Positions 47,788 to 55,664 of a stretch of 64,000 bases of DNA are shown here, one piece after another. Under the pieces are notes generated by a model, which saw nothing but the letters and a program-made list of their open reading frames with translations, searched no databases and was not told where the DNA came from. Location of the stretch: the NCBI GenBank assembly GCA_028292265.1, contig JAQGMR010000015.1, positions 48,067 through 112,066 of the forward strand. The letters are read 5' to 3'. Numbering within the stretch: the first letter of the stretch is position 1; each line of letters begins with the position of its first letter. The position numbers and the translations under genes are program-made. The stretch is from Herminiimonas sp. (lineage in GTDB: Bacteria; Pseudomonadota; Gammaproteobacteria; Burkholderiales; Burkholderiaceae_D).

Positions 47788-48313
47788 CGCTGGTCTCCAC
47801 TGACTTCGCTGGCTGGCTGTTGCTTTGGCGTGCTGCGGCGACTTCCAGCACCGCGTTGACCATGTTCGTATATCCAGTGCAGCGGCACAGATGACCAGAC
47901 AGCATTTCCCGGACCTGCTGCTCGCTCGGATCGGGAACCCGTTCAAGATAATCTGTGCAGGACATCAGTATGCCGGCAGTGCAGAAGCCGCATTGCAACG
48001 CATGATGCCGGCGAAACGCTTGCTGCAGATCGTTCATTGCCATGTCACGGCCAGAAATGCCTTCCACTGTGGTGAGGGCGCGGCCATCGGCCTGCACCGC
48101 CAGAGTCAGGCAGGCGCGACCCGCCACGCCGTCCAGCAGGATCGTGCAGGCGCCGCACACGCCGTGTTCGCAGCCCACATGGGTGCCGGTTGCGCCAAGC
48201 TCGTGCCGCAGGAAGTCGGACAGCAAGGTGCGCGACTGCGCGTAACCCGTGCGTTCGGCGCCGTTAAGAGTTAGTCGGACGAGGTGCTGGCCATCTCGTT
48301 CAAAGTGCTTCAT
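47780..48313 (-). CDS. 2Fe-2S subunit of a molybdenum hydroxylase (CoxS/HcrC type)
   Basis: A 177-residue protein with two [2Fe-2S] clusters. The plant-ferredoxin cluster has CEHGVCGACTILLDG and the second cluster CGFCTAGILMSC and HLCRCTGY. It passes electrons from the molybdenum site to FAD. It overlaps the FAD-subunit gene by 14 bases upstream and the acyl-CoA ligase gene downstream. Confidence 0.94.
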   Translation of the reverse strand: MKHFERDGQHLVRLTLNGAERTGYAQSRTLLSDFLRHELGATGTHVGCEHGVCGACTILLDGVAGRACLTLAVQADGRALTTVEGISGRDMAMNDLQQAFRRHHALQCGFCTAGILMSCTDYLERVPDPSEQQVREMLSGHLCRCTGYTNMVNAVLEVAAARQSNSQPAKSVETSDA

Positions 48314-49127
48314 GCATTGCTCCCGTAATCAGTTTTCGGCCCAGTTGACGAACCAGGTGCCGACGGTATTCGGCGCTGGCGTGCGTGTCGCTTTCCGCCT
48401 CCAGTTCCCAGGCAAAATCGTTAAGCGCCGCATCCAGGTCCGCGCCGGACAGCATTCCCCAGCTTTTGCGGCGCGGCCGGTCGGACACGCCGCCCACCGT
48501 GAGGGCGATGCTGTCGTTACTAACGACCACCGCCAATGCGACGAGGGCGAAGTCGCCATGCCGCATGCTTATTTCTTCGAACCCGTAGCGCGCGCCAGGC
48601 TGGCCAAGTGGAAAGCGCACCGATTCAACCATTTCGCCAGGCGCCAGCGCCGTGGTCAGCATGCCTTGGAAAAAATCTTCAGCGGCCAGTTTGCGGCGGC
48701 CGGTGCCGGATCGCAGGATGACTTCGCCCTGCAATGCGACGAGGCATAGTGGCAGTTCAGCACTCGGATCGGCATGCGCGATGGAACCGCAAACAGTGCC
48801 GCGGTTGCGAACCTGAAAGTGCGAGATTGACGGGAAAACTTTCGCCATTAAAGGCACCTCGGCGGCGAGCTTTGGCCGCCATTCAACGCTGGCCTGCGTG
48901 GCAGCGGCGCCGATCTCAAGCGCTCCGTTTTCTACCCGCGAATAATTGAGATCAGCGCAGCGGCTAATGTCGATCAGAAGCTTGGGTTGGGCCAGCCGGA
49001 AATTAAGCATGGCCATCAGCGACTGGCCGCCGGCCAGGATGCGGGCGTCAGCGCCATGTTGCTGCAGGAGACTGACGACCTCATCGGCACTGTCGGCACG
49101 GACGTAATCGAAGGCTGCCGGTTTCAT
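48300..49127 (-). CDS. FAD-binding subunit of a molybdenum hydroxylase (CoxM type)
   Basis: A 275-residue subunit with the FAD motifs ILAGGQSLMAMLNFRL and TVCGSIAHADPSAELP. There is no inserted 4Fe-4S loop such as 4-hydroxybenzoyl-CoA reductase has, so it is a standard hydroxylase rather than that reductase. The ATG at 49127 overlaps the stop of the large-subunit gene (ATGA). Confidence 0.93.
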   Translation of the reverse strand: MKPAAFDYVRADSADEVVSLLQQHGADARILAGGQSLMAMLNFRLAQPKLLIDISRCADLNYSRVENGALEIGAAATQASVEWRPKLAAEVPLMAKVFPSISHFQVRNRGTVCGSIAHADPSAELPLCLVALQGEVILRSGTGRRKLAAEDFFQGMLTTALAPGEMVESVRFPLGQPGARYGFEEISMRHGDFALVALAVVVSNDSIALTVGGVSDRPRRKSWGMLSGADLDAALNDFAWELEAESDTHASAEYRRHLVRQLGRKLITGAMHEAL

Positions 49128-52100
49128 CGCTTGACTCCCAGCAGGCGCAGCAGTCGAGCCAGCCATGAGCCGGTGGAAGCGCCGTGCGCCGCGCTTGCTG
49201 ACACCGTTGCTGTGTCGCCGCCAGCCTGTTTTCCCAACTGCTCGAATAGCTGCTTCAACACGATTTTCGCGGCGCCTTCCAGCATGCGGCCGCCAACTGC
49301 CGCCACCTTGCCGCTGACTGCTGCGCTGTAATCGTAATGAAGGCGCGTACCGCCGCCGTCCGCTTCAAGTCGGACCATGCCGTTGCCCTGCGCGCTGCCC
49401 AGAGAGCTTGTGCCGCTGCCTGCGAGCCGCAGCGACTGCGATGGTATCAGGTCGGTCAACCGGATTTCCGCGGCATAGCGTGCCTTCACCATGCCGACGC
49501 CTACGGTCACGTCGGCGCGGTAATGGTTTTCGCCAATCTTGTCGAGGGCATGGCAGCCGGGGATCACCTTGGCCAGCGCGACCGGGTCGAGCAGTGTTGC
49601 GTAGACCTGCTCCGGCGTTGCTGGGAGCACTACGGTGCCGGACATGCCCAGCGTGCGGCCGCCGGAAGGTGCTTTCAAGGTCGGTGCACCAGGCGGCGCC
49701 GTCGGCGTGGAGACCGCATCGGCGGTGCCGCGGCGTGTCGGCGGTGGATCGGCCATGCCCATCATTGCAGATACCCGCGAAGGCGTTAGCGGCAGCTTGA
49801 TATCGGCGATGCCAAGCGCATCGGCTACTGCGTTGGCAATGCAAACCGGCGTGCTCATGTTGTTGCCTTCTCCAAGTCCCTTTGCGCCGAGCGGCGTGAA
49901 CGGGGAGGGCGTGTCAATGTGCAGGATTATCGGCTCGATGATTTCGCAGGTGGTCGGCACCAGGTAGTCAGCAAAGGTGCCAGACAGGAAACTGCCATCT
50001 TCGCCATAGGCAAATTCCTCCATCAGCGCGGCGCCAACGCCCTGCGCAAAGGCGCCCCGCACCTGGCCGTCGGCCATGCCGGGGTGCAGTATGCGTCCGG
50101 CATCATGCGTGGTGACATAGCGGTCGATGCGAATTTGTCCGGTTGTCCGGTCCACTTCCACGCCGCAGATGTCAAATACAAAGCCATAAGCGCCGGAACT
50201 GTTGATCACGTCGTTTTCATCCGGCGGAAGCAACTGTGGCGGCGACCAGAACACCGTTTCGCGCAGCCCCGGCATCATGCCCTCCGGCAGGCTGGTAGGA
50301 GACCAGTGCGTGTTGCCGGCAACCCGGTGGAACGGCAAGGTCTTGGCCGGATTGCTGCGCGCGTAAATCTTGCCATTCTCGAAGACGATCTCATCGACAG
50401 GTGCATCGAGCAATCCGGCTGCAATCAATGTCAGCTTGTCGCGGATCTTGTGCGCGGCAAGGTGCACGGTTCCTGCCACAGCGCCAGCGAACCGGCTCGA
50501 GTAATTGCCGGAGGCGATCGACCAGGCATCCTTCTGCGTGTCGAGTTCCGTGTTGACCACGACGTCGCTCGGCCGCAGTCCCAGCACATCGGCAACGACC
50601 TGGGAACACACGGTCATGTGGCCCTGGCCCTGCGGCGCGGAAGCAATGACCACGCTGACGGCGCCGAGAGCGTCGACGCTGACCGTGGCGCTTGCATTTG
50701 CGCCGCCTTTTGGACCGGCTTTGGCGCGCTGCTCCACCGTCTGCACGGTGGTGATGTAGCCCATGTTGGATATCGATGGCTCGACGATGGCGGCATAGCC
50801 AATACCGTAAAGCCCGCCATTTGCCCGCACCTGGCGCTGCTTCTCCTTGAGCGACGCGAGGTCGCCCTTGCGTTCAGCAAGTTCGATAGCGGCCTGGTAA
50901 TTGCCCGAATCGAGCAGCGCGCCTGCGGGTGCGCGATACGGAAACGCATCGGCCGGGATCAGGTTGCGACGGATCACCTGAAGGGGATCGAGATTCAGTT
51001 CAAGCGCGATGCGTTGCATCAGGCGTTCAAGCGCGAAATAGACTTGCGGCCCACCGAAGCCGCGCACGAGTCCAGCGGGGGTCTTGTTCGTGAGAACCAC
51101 GCGGTTGCGCACCTGCAAATGGCGCGCGCCATAGGCGCCGGTCAGCGTGCCGTGCATGCGATAGAACGTGGCCGGTTCAGGCGCGCGCAAATAGGCGCCG
51201 CAATCGTCAATCTGGTCGTACCGCAATGCCAGCACTTCACCATCGTTTCGCACCGCTGCCTCGAGCGTCGAGACGCGATTGGTAGCGGAGGTGGCGGCTT
51301 GCAGGTGCTCCAGCCTGTCTTCCACCCACTTGACCGGCGCGCCGGCCTTGCGCGAGGCCAGGCACATCAGCACGATGTAAGGGAACACGCCCTGCTTGAC
51401 GCCGAAACTGCCGCCGGAATCGCGCGGCAGGCGCAGGCGCAGTTTCGAGCCCGGCACCTTGAGGGCCAGCGACATGACGGGATGCAGCGCGAACGGCCCC
51501 TGGAAATTCGAGAAAACGTCGTAGCCTTCGTCAGGCGACAGGTATTCCGCCACGACGACATAGCACTCGATCGGTGTGCAGGAATTGCGCGGGTAGTGGA
51601 CCTTGATGGAGACGACCCGATCGGCTGCGGCGAAGGCGGCGTCCGGATCGCCGTAACTGAAATGGCGGTCGCTCACCACGTTTGAGCCGACCGCATCGTG
51701 CAATACCGGCGCTTCTGGCGCGGTAGCGTCCTCGGGATCGACCACGGCGTCGCGCCGGTGGTACTCGACCCGAATCAAGTCCAGTGCGTCTTCGGCGATA
51801 TACCGGTCTTCCGCTATCACCACGGCGACCGGTTCGCCAACATAGCGGACCCGGTCGATCGCAAGGCACCAGTGTTCCATCGGTTGTTTGACGCCGACGA
51901 CGAAAGGGGCGGCCCAGGCCTTGACGTCCGCTCCCATTAGAACAGCGCGAACTCCGGCAAGCGCCAGCGCGGCCGTCGCGTCAATCGACACAATTGCGGC
52001 GTGGGCATGCGGCGAGCGCAGGATTGCGGCTTGCAGCGTGCCGGGCTTGACGCCGGCATCGTCCGCGAAGTGCCCGCGCCCGGTAAGCAGTGCAGCATCC

Positions 52101-52189
52101 TCGATGCGCTCAATCGAGCGCCCAAGCCAGGGCGACTTGCCTTCGGCGGCCTGCGCGGCGCTACGAGTCGCGGTGTCGTTACGGTCCAA
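49124..52189 (-). CDS. Molybdopterin-binding large subunit fused to a CoxG-like SRPBCC domain
   Basis: A 1021-residue protein. Residues 1 to about 800 are a xanthine dehydrogenase/aldehyde oxidase-type large subunit (start SIERIEDAALLTGRGHFADD; molybdenum-site segments GLVRGFGGPQVYF and QGQGHMTV; catalytic glutamate in KGLGEGNNMS). The AYRCSFR loop of form I CO dehydrogenase is absent, so CO is not the likely substrate. A Pro/Thr-rich linker (about 800-845) leads to a domain of about 150 residues like CoxG (GTVVLPATPEQVYATLLDP; VIPGCHALDKIGENHYRADV), normally a separate protein. First gene of the catabolic series. Confidence 0.9.
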   Translation of the reverse strand: MDRNDTATRSAAQAAEGKSPWLGRSIERIEDAALLTGRGHFADDAGVKPGTLQAAILRSPHAHAAIVSIDATAALALAGVRAVLMGADVKAWAAPFVVGVKQPMEHWCLAIDRVRYVGEPVAVVIAEDRYIAEDALDLIRVEYHRRDAVVDPEDATAPEAPVLHDAVGSNVVSDRHFSYGDPDAAFAAADRVVSIKVHYPRNSCTPIECYVVVAEYLSPDEGYDVFSNFQGPFALHPVMSLALKVPGSKLRLRLPRDSGGSFGVKQGVFPYIVLMCLASRKAGAPVKWVEDRLEHLQAATSATNRVSTLEAAVRNDGEVLALRYDQIDDCGAYLRAPEPATFYRMHGTLTGAYGARHLQVRNRVVLTNKTPAGLVRGFGGPQVYFALERLMQRIALELNLDPLQVIRRNLIPADAFPYRAPAGALLDSGNYQAAIELAERKGDLASLKEKQRQVRANGGLYGIGYAAIVEPSISNMGYITTVQTVEQRAKAGPKGGANASATVSVDALGAVSVVIASAPQGQGHMTVCSQVVADVLGLRPSDVVVNTELDTQKDAWSIASGNYSSRFAGAVAGTVHLAAHKIRDKLTLIAAGLLDAPVDEIVFENGKIYARSNPAKTLPFHRVAGNTHWSPTSLPEGMMPGLRETVFWSPPQLLPPDENDVINSSGAYGFVFDICGVEVDRTTGQIRIDRYVTTHDAGRILHPGMADGQVRGAFAQGVGAALMEEFAYGEDGSFLSGTFADYLVPTTCEIIEPIILHIDTPSPFTPLGAKGLGEGNNMSTPVCIANAVADALGIADIKLPLTPSRVSAMMGMADPPPTRRGTADAVSTPTAPPGAPTLKAPSGGRTLGMSGTVVLPATPEQVYATLLDPVALAKVIPGCHALDKIGENHYRADVTVGVGMVKARYAAEIRLTDLIPSQSLRLAGSGTSSLGSAQGNGMVRLEADGGGTRLHYDYSAAVSGKVAAVGGRMLEGAAKIVLKQLFEQLGKQAGGDTATVSASAAHGASTGSWLARLLRLLGVKR

Positions 52190-52371
52190 GGGCGTTTCTT
52201 CCGAAAATAAGAGTGATAACCAATATTCTAGAAGTATGGCGCACGCTGGGCCTTATCCACAGGTACGGCGATTTACCCTGGAGTCTCTTTTTGTTGAACT
52301 ACAACGGGCCGTGTGTGAAAAACCGGTTTCATGGATATCGTATAGCGTCGCGTTCATTTGGAAAGGCCTAC

Positions 52372-53253
52372 ATGCGCATTCTTGGACTTCGCGGGCTAAG
52401 CCTCGCAAGACTCGTAAAGCATTCGGTGATGCAATTCTTCGTCCACGCCATGCCGACCCACGCGTCCGCCGTGAGCTACCAGCTGATATTTTCGTTTTTT
52501 CCTTTTGTTATTTTTTTCATCGCGTTGCTTGGCGTCTTTGATCTCTCCAATGTGTTCGACTGGTTGCGGCAGCAGTCTGAAGCATTTTTTTTGCAGCAGA
52601 CGACACAACAGTTGAACCAGATATTCGACCAGTTGCAGCAGCGGAGAACCGGCATGCTGTCGTTCGGTGTTGTTGGGGCCTTGTGGGCAGCCTCATCAGG
52701 CATGCGTTCAATGATGCGCGCATTGAATGTGGTCTACGGCGTCATGGAAGGACGGTCCCTGTGGAAGCTTTATGCACTGTCACTCGTGTACACACTCGGC
52801 CTCGGGGTCATGGTTGCCCTCGTCACTATCCTCGTTGTTGTGAGCCCGCAAGCGATCCAGGCACTCTCCCAGCAATTCGGAATGGAACCCACCTTCGCCG
52901 TCGTGTGGACATGGTGGCTTCGCTGGCCATTCGTCGTGATCCTGCTTACGGCAACGGTCGCGCTCGTTTATGGTTTGGGGCCTGATGTTCAACAGCGATT
53001 CCGGTTCGTTACGCCGGGCGCTTTCCTTGCCGTGGTGGCCTGGATCGGCGCATCGCTCGCCTTCAACTTTTATATTCGCAACATCTGGGATGTTGACGCG
53101 CTCTACGGCAGCGTGGGCACGGTCATCGTACTGCTGCTCTATGTTTTTATTTCGTCTGTCATCGTGCTGTTCGGTGCGGAAATCAATGCAGTCATTGAAG
53201 AGCAGTCCGTGTCCGGAAAAAACCCCGGGGAAAAGATTAGCCCGTTGCAGTAA
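52372..53253 (+). CDS. YihY/BrkB-family inner-membrane protein
   Basis: A 293-residue protein with six predicted helices, including SYQLIFSFFPFVIFFIALLG, the motif LWAASSGMRSMMRALNVVYG and FNFYIRNIWDVDALYGSVG, all typical of the YihY/BrkB (UPF0761) family. Its physiological function is not firmly known. It was once labelled ribonuclease BN in error. GGAAAGG lies 8 bases before the ATG at 52372. It is divergent from the molybdenum hydroxylase genes. Confidence 0.92.
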   Translation: MRILGLRGLSLARLVKHSVMQFFVHAMPTHASAVSYQLIFSFFPFVIFFIALLGVFDLSNVFDWLRQQSEAFFLQQTTQQLNQIFDQLQQRRTGMLSFGVVGALWAASSGMRSMMRALNVVYGVMEGRSLWKLYALSLVYTLGLGVMVALVTILVVVSPQAIQALSQQFGMEPTFAVVWTWWLRWPFVVILLTATVALVYGLGPDVQQRFRFVTPGAFLAVVAWIGASLAFNFYIRNIWDVDALYGSVGTVIVLLLYVFISSVIVLFGAEINAVIEEQSVSGKNPGEKISPLQ

Positions 53254-53285
53254 GGGTTGCGGCGGGCGCTCGTGCAGCGCGCTGT

Positions 53286-54161
53286 TCACTTCAAGAATTC
53301 ATAGGCCAGCGACGTCACCGTCCCGACAAAATAGGGCTTGCGACCTTCAGGTCGCATCCACGCAACCTCGCCCGTGAGCGGCACGGTCATCCCGTCGCGC
53401 GTCTGGTAGTTGGACCACTTTCCCTCCCAGGGAATCATGGTTATCTCCTTGCCGTCCATGGCGCCCCGCGCCTCGGCGCGGAACGAGTCGATCTGGTTCG
53501 CGTCGTTGAACCTGAACAGTAGCGTCAGCGTTAGCGGGCCGTCCACGATGGTGGCGTTTGCCGAATGGTCGTCTACCGGGTCCCAACGAACGCCCTGGCC
53601 AGGCAGAAGCGCGGTCGGGTACCAGGCGGCTTCAGCGAAGAAGCGCATGAATTCGCCGCGCGCGATCTCGCCGTCGCCAGCAACCTCGGCCACGGTGAAC
53701 AAGCCGAGGATCGCAGCGCGCAGCAGGCCCCTTCCCGCGATGTAGCTGTCGACCACGCGCACCGGTAGCCCCGGCATCATGGAAACCCTGGCGTCCCACA
53801 AGAAACCCGGACGGTCCGTTACAACGCGTTGCCGCGATGTAAACGGCTTCCATTGCGCGCCATGCGCAGACATGTTGAATTTGCCGGCAAGCTCTACATT
53901 AGCGGCGGCAATAATCGGTTGTCCGTCTCTTAGTGCCATGCGGAAGTAGCGTTGCACTGGCGCTGGCAAGCCGTTGAGTTCATCGGAGTTGTAGACGGTC
54001 GGCCGCAGAGGCGTGGATTTGGCATTAGCGGCGGCGTTGTCGAGCTTGCGAGTCAGCGCCAGTGTTGCCACGGTCCACCGTTTCGAACCATAGGCAGAGA
54101 CGCCAATTGCGGCAATTGCCACCGCGCATAAAGCAAGTACAACCCATAGAAGCCACGGCAT
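53286..54161 (-). CDS. DUF6544-like protein of unknown function
   Basis: A 291-residue protein with one N-terminal membrane anchor (residues about 3-24, LLWVVLALCAVAIAAIGV) and a beta-rich remainder. The segments LPAPVQRYFRMAL, PGFLWDARVSMMPGLPVRVVDSY and ARGEFMRFFAEAAWYPTALL resemble the DUF6544/DUF6920 group. No function is known. It is convergent with the BrkB gene; its 3' end is only 33 bases from that stop. Confidence 0.75.
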   Translation of the reverse strand: MPWLLWVVLALCAVAIAAIGVSAYGSKRWTVATLALTRKLDNAAANAKSTPLRPTVYNSDELNGLPAPVQRYFRMALRDGQPIIAAANVELAGKFNMSAHGAQWKPFTSRQRVVTDRPGFLWDARVSMMPGLPVRVVDSYIAGRGLLRAAILGLFTVAEVAGDGEIARGEFMRFFAEAAWYPTALLPGQGVRWDPVDDHSANATIVDGPLTLTLLFRFNDANQIDSFRAEARGAMDGKEITMIPWEGKWSNYQTRDGMTVPLTGEVAWMRPEGRKPYFVGTVTSLAYEFLK

Positions 54162-54512
54162 TCCATATTCCCCTCTAGGTGTGCTTTTTGATGTTCAACG
54201 CGGATCCACGTTTGAATGCGCACCCGAAACGTCTCACGCAACCCCACGTCGGTATGGGGGGCAGGTCAAATAGACTCGAAATCAACCGCTGAAGTCGCTT
54301 TAATGACGGCAGCTTGTTCCAGGCAAAAGAACCGATGGCACAAGCCTTGCATAGGCGCATTGTTTCGAGCAGTACGATTCAAGTTGTAAAGGGTGCGACA
54401 AATATTCGCGCGGTCTCGCGGGCATTGGGACCCAGCTCGTGCTGGCCGGCCGAACCTGCTGGCGATCGCCGGTAAGAAGGTCACTAGATTCGAACCATCA
54501 AAAAGGAGTCAC
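54162..54512. other. 351-base divergent intergenic region
   Basis: It lies between the starts of the DUF6544-like gene and the ZIP transporter gene, so it should hold both promoters. I see no promoter with good spacing and no convincing small gene. Confidence 0.35.
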
Positions 54513-55277
54513 ATGGGGGCCATTCCAGTCTGGGCGCAGGCAGGCTTTTGGGGATTCGTTGCAGGCGCCGCATTGCTGATTGGAGCCGCGGTGGGGTACT
54601 TTATTAATGTGCCGCAGCGCATGATCGCAGGCGTCATGGCCTTTGGCAGCGGGGTGCTGATCTCGGCGCTTTCTTTTGAACTGATGGACGAGGCTTATCG
54701 GAAGGGTGGCTTTGACTCCACGTCGATCGGCTTTCTAAGCGGTGCGGCCATCTACACGGCCGTTAATTGGGCGCTGGCGCGGTACGGCGCAAAACATCGG
54801 AAGCGGTCCGGGGACAAGCATCCTTCCGCAAAGGAGGACGGCAGCGGCGGCGCCGCAATTGCCGTCGGCGCCTTGCTGGACGGGATACCTGAATCAATCG
54901 TTATCGGGCTATCGATGCTCAAGGGCGGCGTGGTCAGCTTCGTCGCAGTCATTGCGATCTTTTTGTCGAACATTCCGGAGGGCCTCTCCAGCGCTGCGGG
55001 CATGAAGAAAGCCGGGCGGTCGGCTCTTTACATCTTCGGCATCTGGGGCGCCATCGCGGCGGCATCCGGCGTGGCGTCGCTGGTCGGCTATACCGCGTTC
55101 CGCGATTTTTCTCCCGAGATTGTAGCAGCCACGACGGCTGTCGCCGCCGGCGCAATCCTGGCGATGCTGGTCGATACGATGATTCCGGAAGCGTTTGAAG
55201 AAGCGCATGACTTTGCCGGGTTGATTACGGTGGCGGGGTTCCTCGTGGCATTCATACTCAGCAAGCTGGGCGGATAA
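54513..55277 (+). CDS. ZIP-family metal permease
   Basis: A 254-residue transporter with about eight helices. The ZIP core motif is recognisable in helices 4 and 5: GALLDGIPESIVIGLSML and IFLSNIPEGLSSAAGMKKAG, where the polar residues line the metal path. A His/Lys-rich loop (GAKHRKRSGDKHPSAKEDG) lies between helices 3 and 4. The metal is not predictable (zinc, iron or other divalent cation). AAAAGGAG precedes the ATG at 54513. It is 387 bases upstream of the XoxF-type gene in the same direction. Confidence 0.9.
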   Translation: MGAIPVWAQAGFWGFVAGAALLIGAAVGYFINVPQRMIAGVMAFGSGVLISALSFELMDEAYRKGGFDSTSIGFLSGAAIYTAVNWALARYGAKHRKRSGDKHPSAKEDGSGGAAIAVGALLDGIPESIVIGLSMLKGGVVSFVAVIAIFLSNIPEGLSSAAGMKKAGRSALYIFGIWGAIAAASGVASLVGYTAFRDFSPEIVAATTAVAAGAILAMLVDTMIPEAFEEAHDFAGLITVAGFLVAFILSKLGG

Positions 55278-55664
55278 AGAGTTCTCCGCAGCCGCCTCTG
55301 CAGTCGCTTCTGGTCCTCATTGCCGGTCGAGCCCGCCTCCGGTCCACGCACCAGTTGATAGTGAGTCGAGAGCGCAACCGATTGCGACTCGAGCTTGCGC
55401 TGCAAACGCAGCCGTGACGCTTCTGCAACATGGGTCGGATATCCCTTGATCTTCATCACTTTCCAATCTTGCAATCTTTCTACGATTAACTCAGTTGGTT
55501 CGTTCAGTCGATCCAGACGATGTCCAGTCAGGGAAGAGACTGAAACAGATCCAGGAAAGCCCGGTGCAACTCCGGACCATTGAATGCGGCTTTGAGTTGA
55601 GGTGCGCGCAGCTGTTTGCCGCGTCAAGACTGGTAGCTGCGCAACGTGGAATCCTGAACAAAGT
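55278..55664. other. 387-base region upstream of the xoxF-type operon
   Basis: It should contain the promoter of the alcohol dehydrogenase operon. On the minus strand an open frame of 122 codons (55088-55456, MKIKGYPTHVAEASRLRLQ) has GGAAAG before its ATG, but a third of it overlaps the ZIP gene antisense and it matches nothing I know, so it is not annotated as a gene. Confidence 0.35.

Noticed and set aside
47780..49127. 4-hydroxybenzoyl-CoA reductase subunits
   Set aside because: The FAD subunit has standard length without the 4Fe-4S insertion that defines that reductase.
49919..51685. 588-codon open frame on the plus strand
   Set aside because: It is exactly antisense to the molybdenum hydroxylase large subunit, whose motifs are clear. 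The frame is a by-product of high-GC codon use.
49124..52189. Aerobic CO dehydrogenase large subunit (coxL)
   Set aside because: The form I active-site loop AYRCSFR is absent; the site reads GLVRGFGGP, as in other molybdenum hydroxylases.
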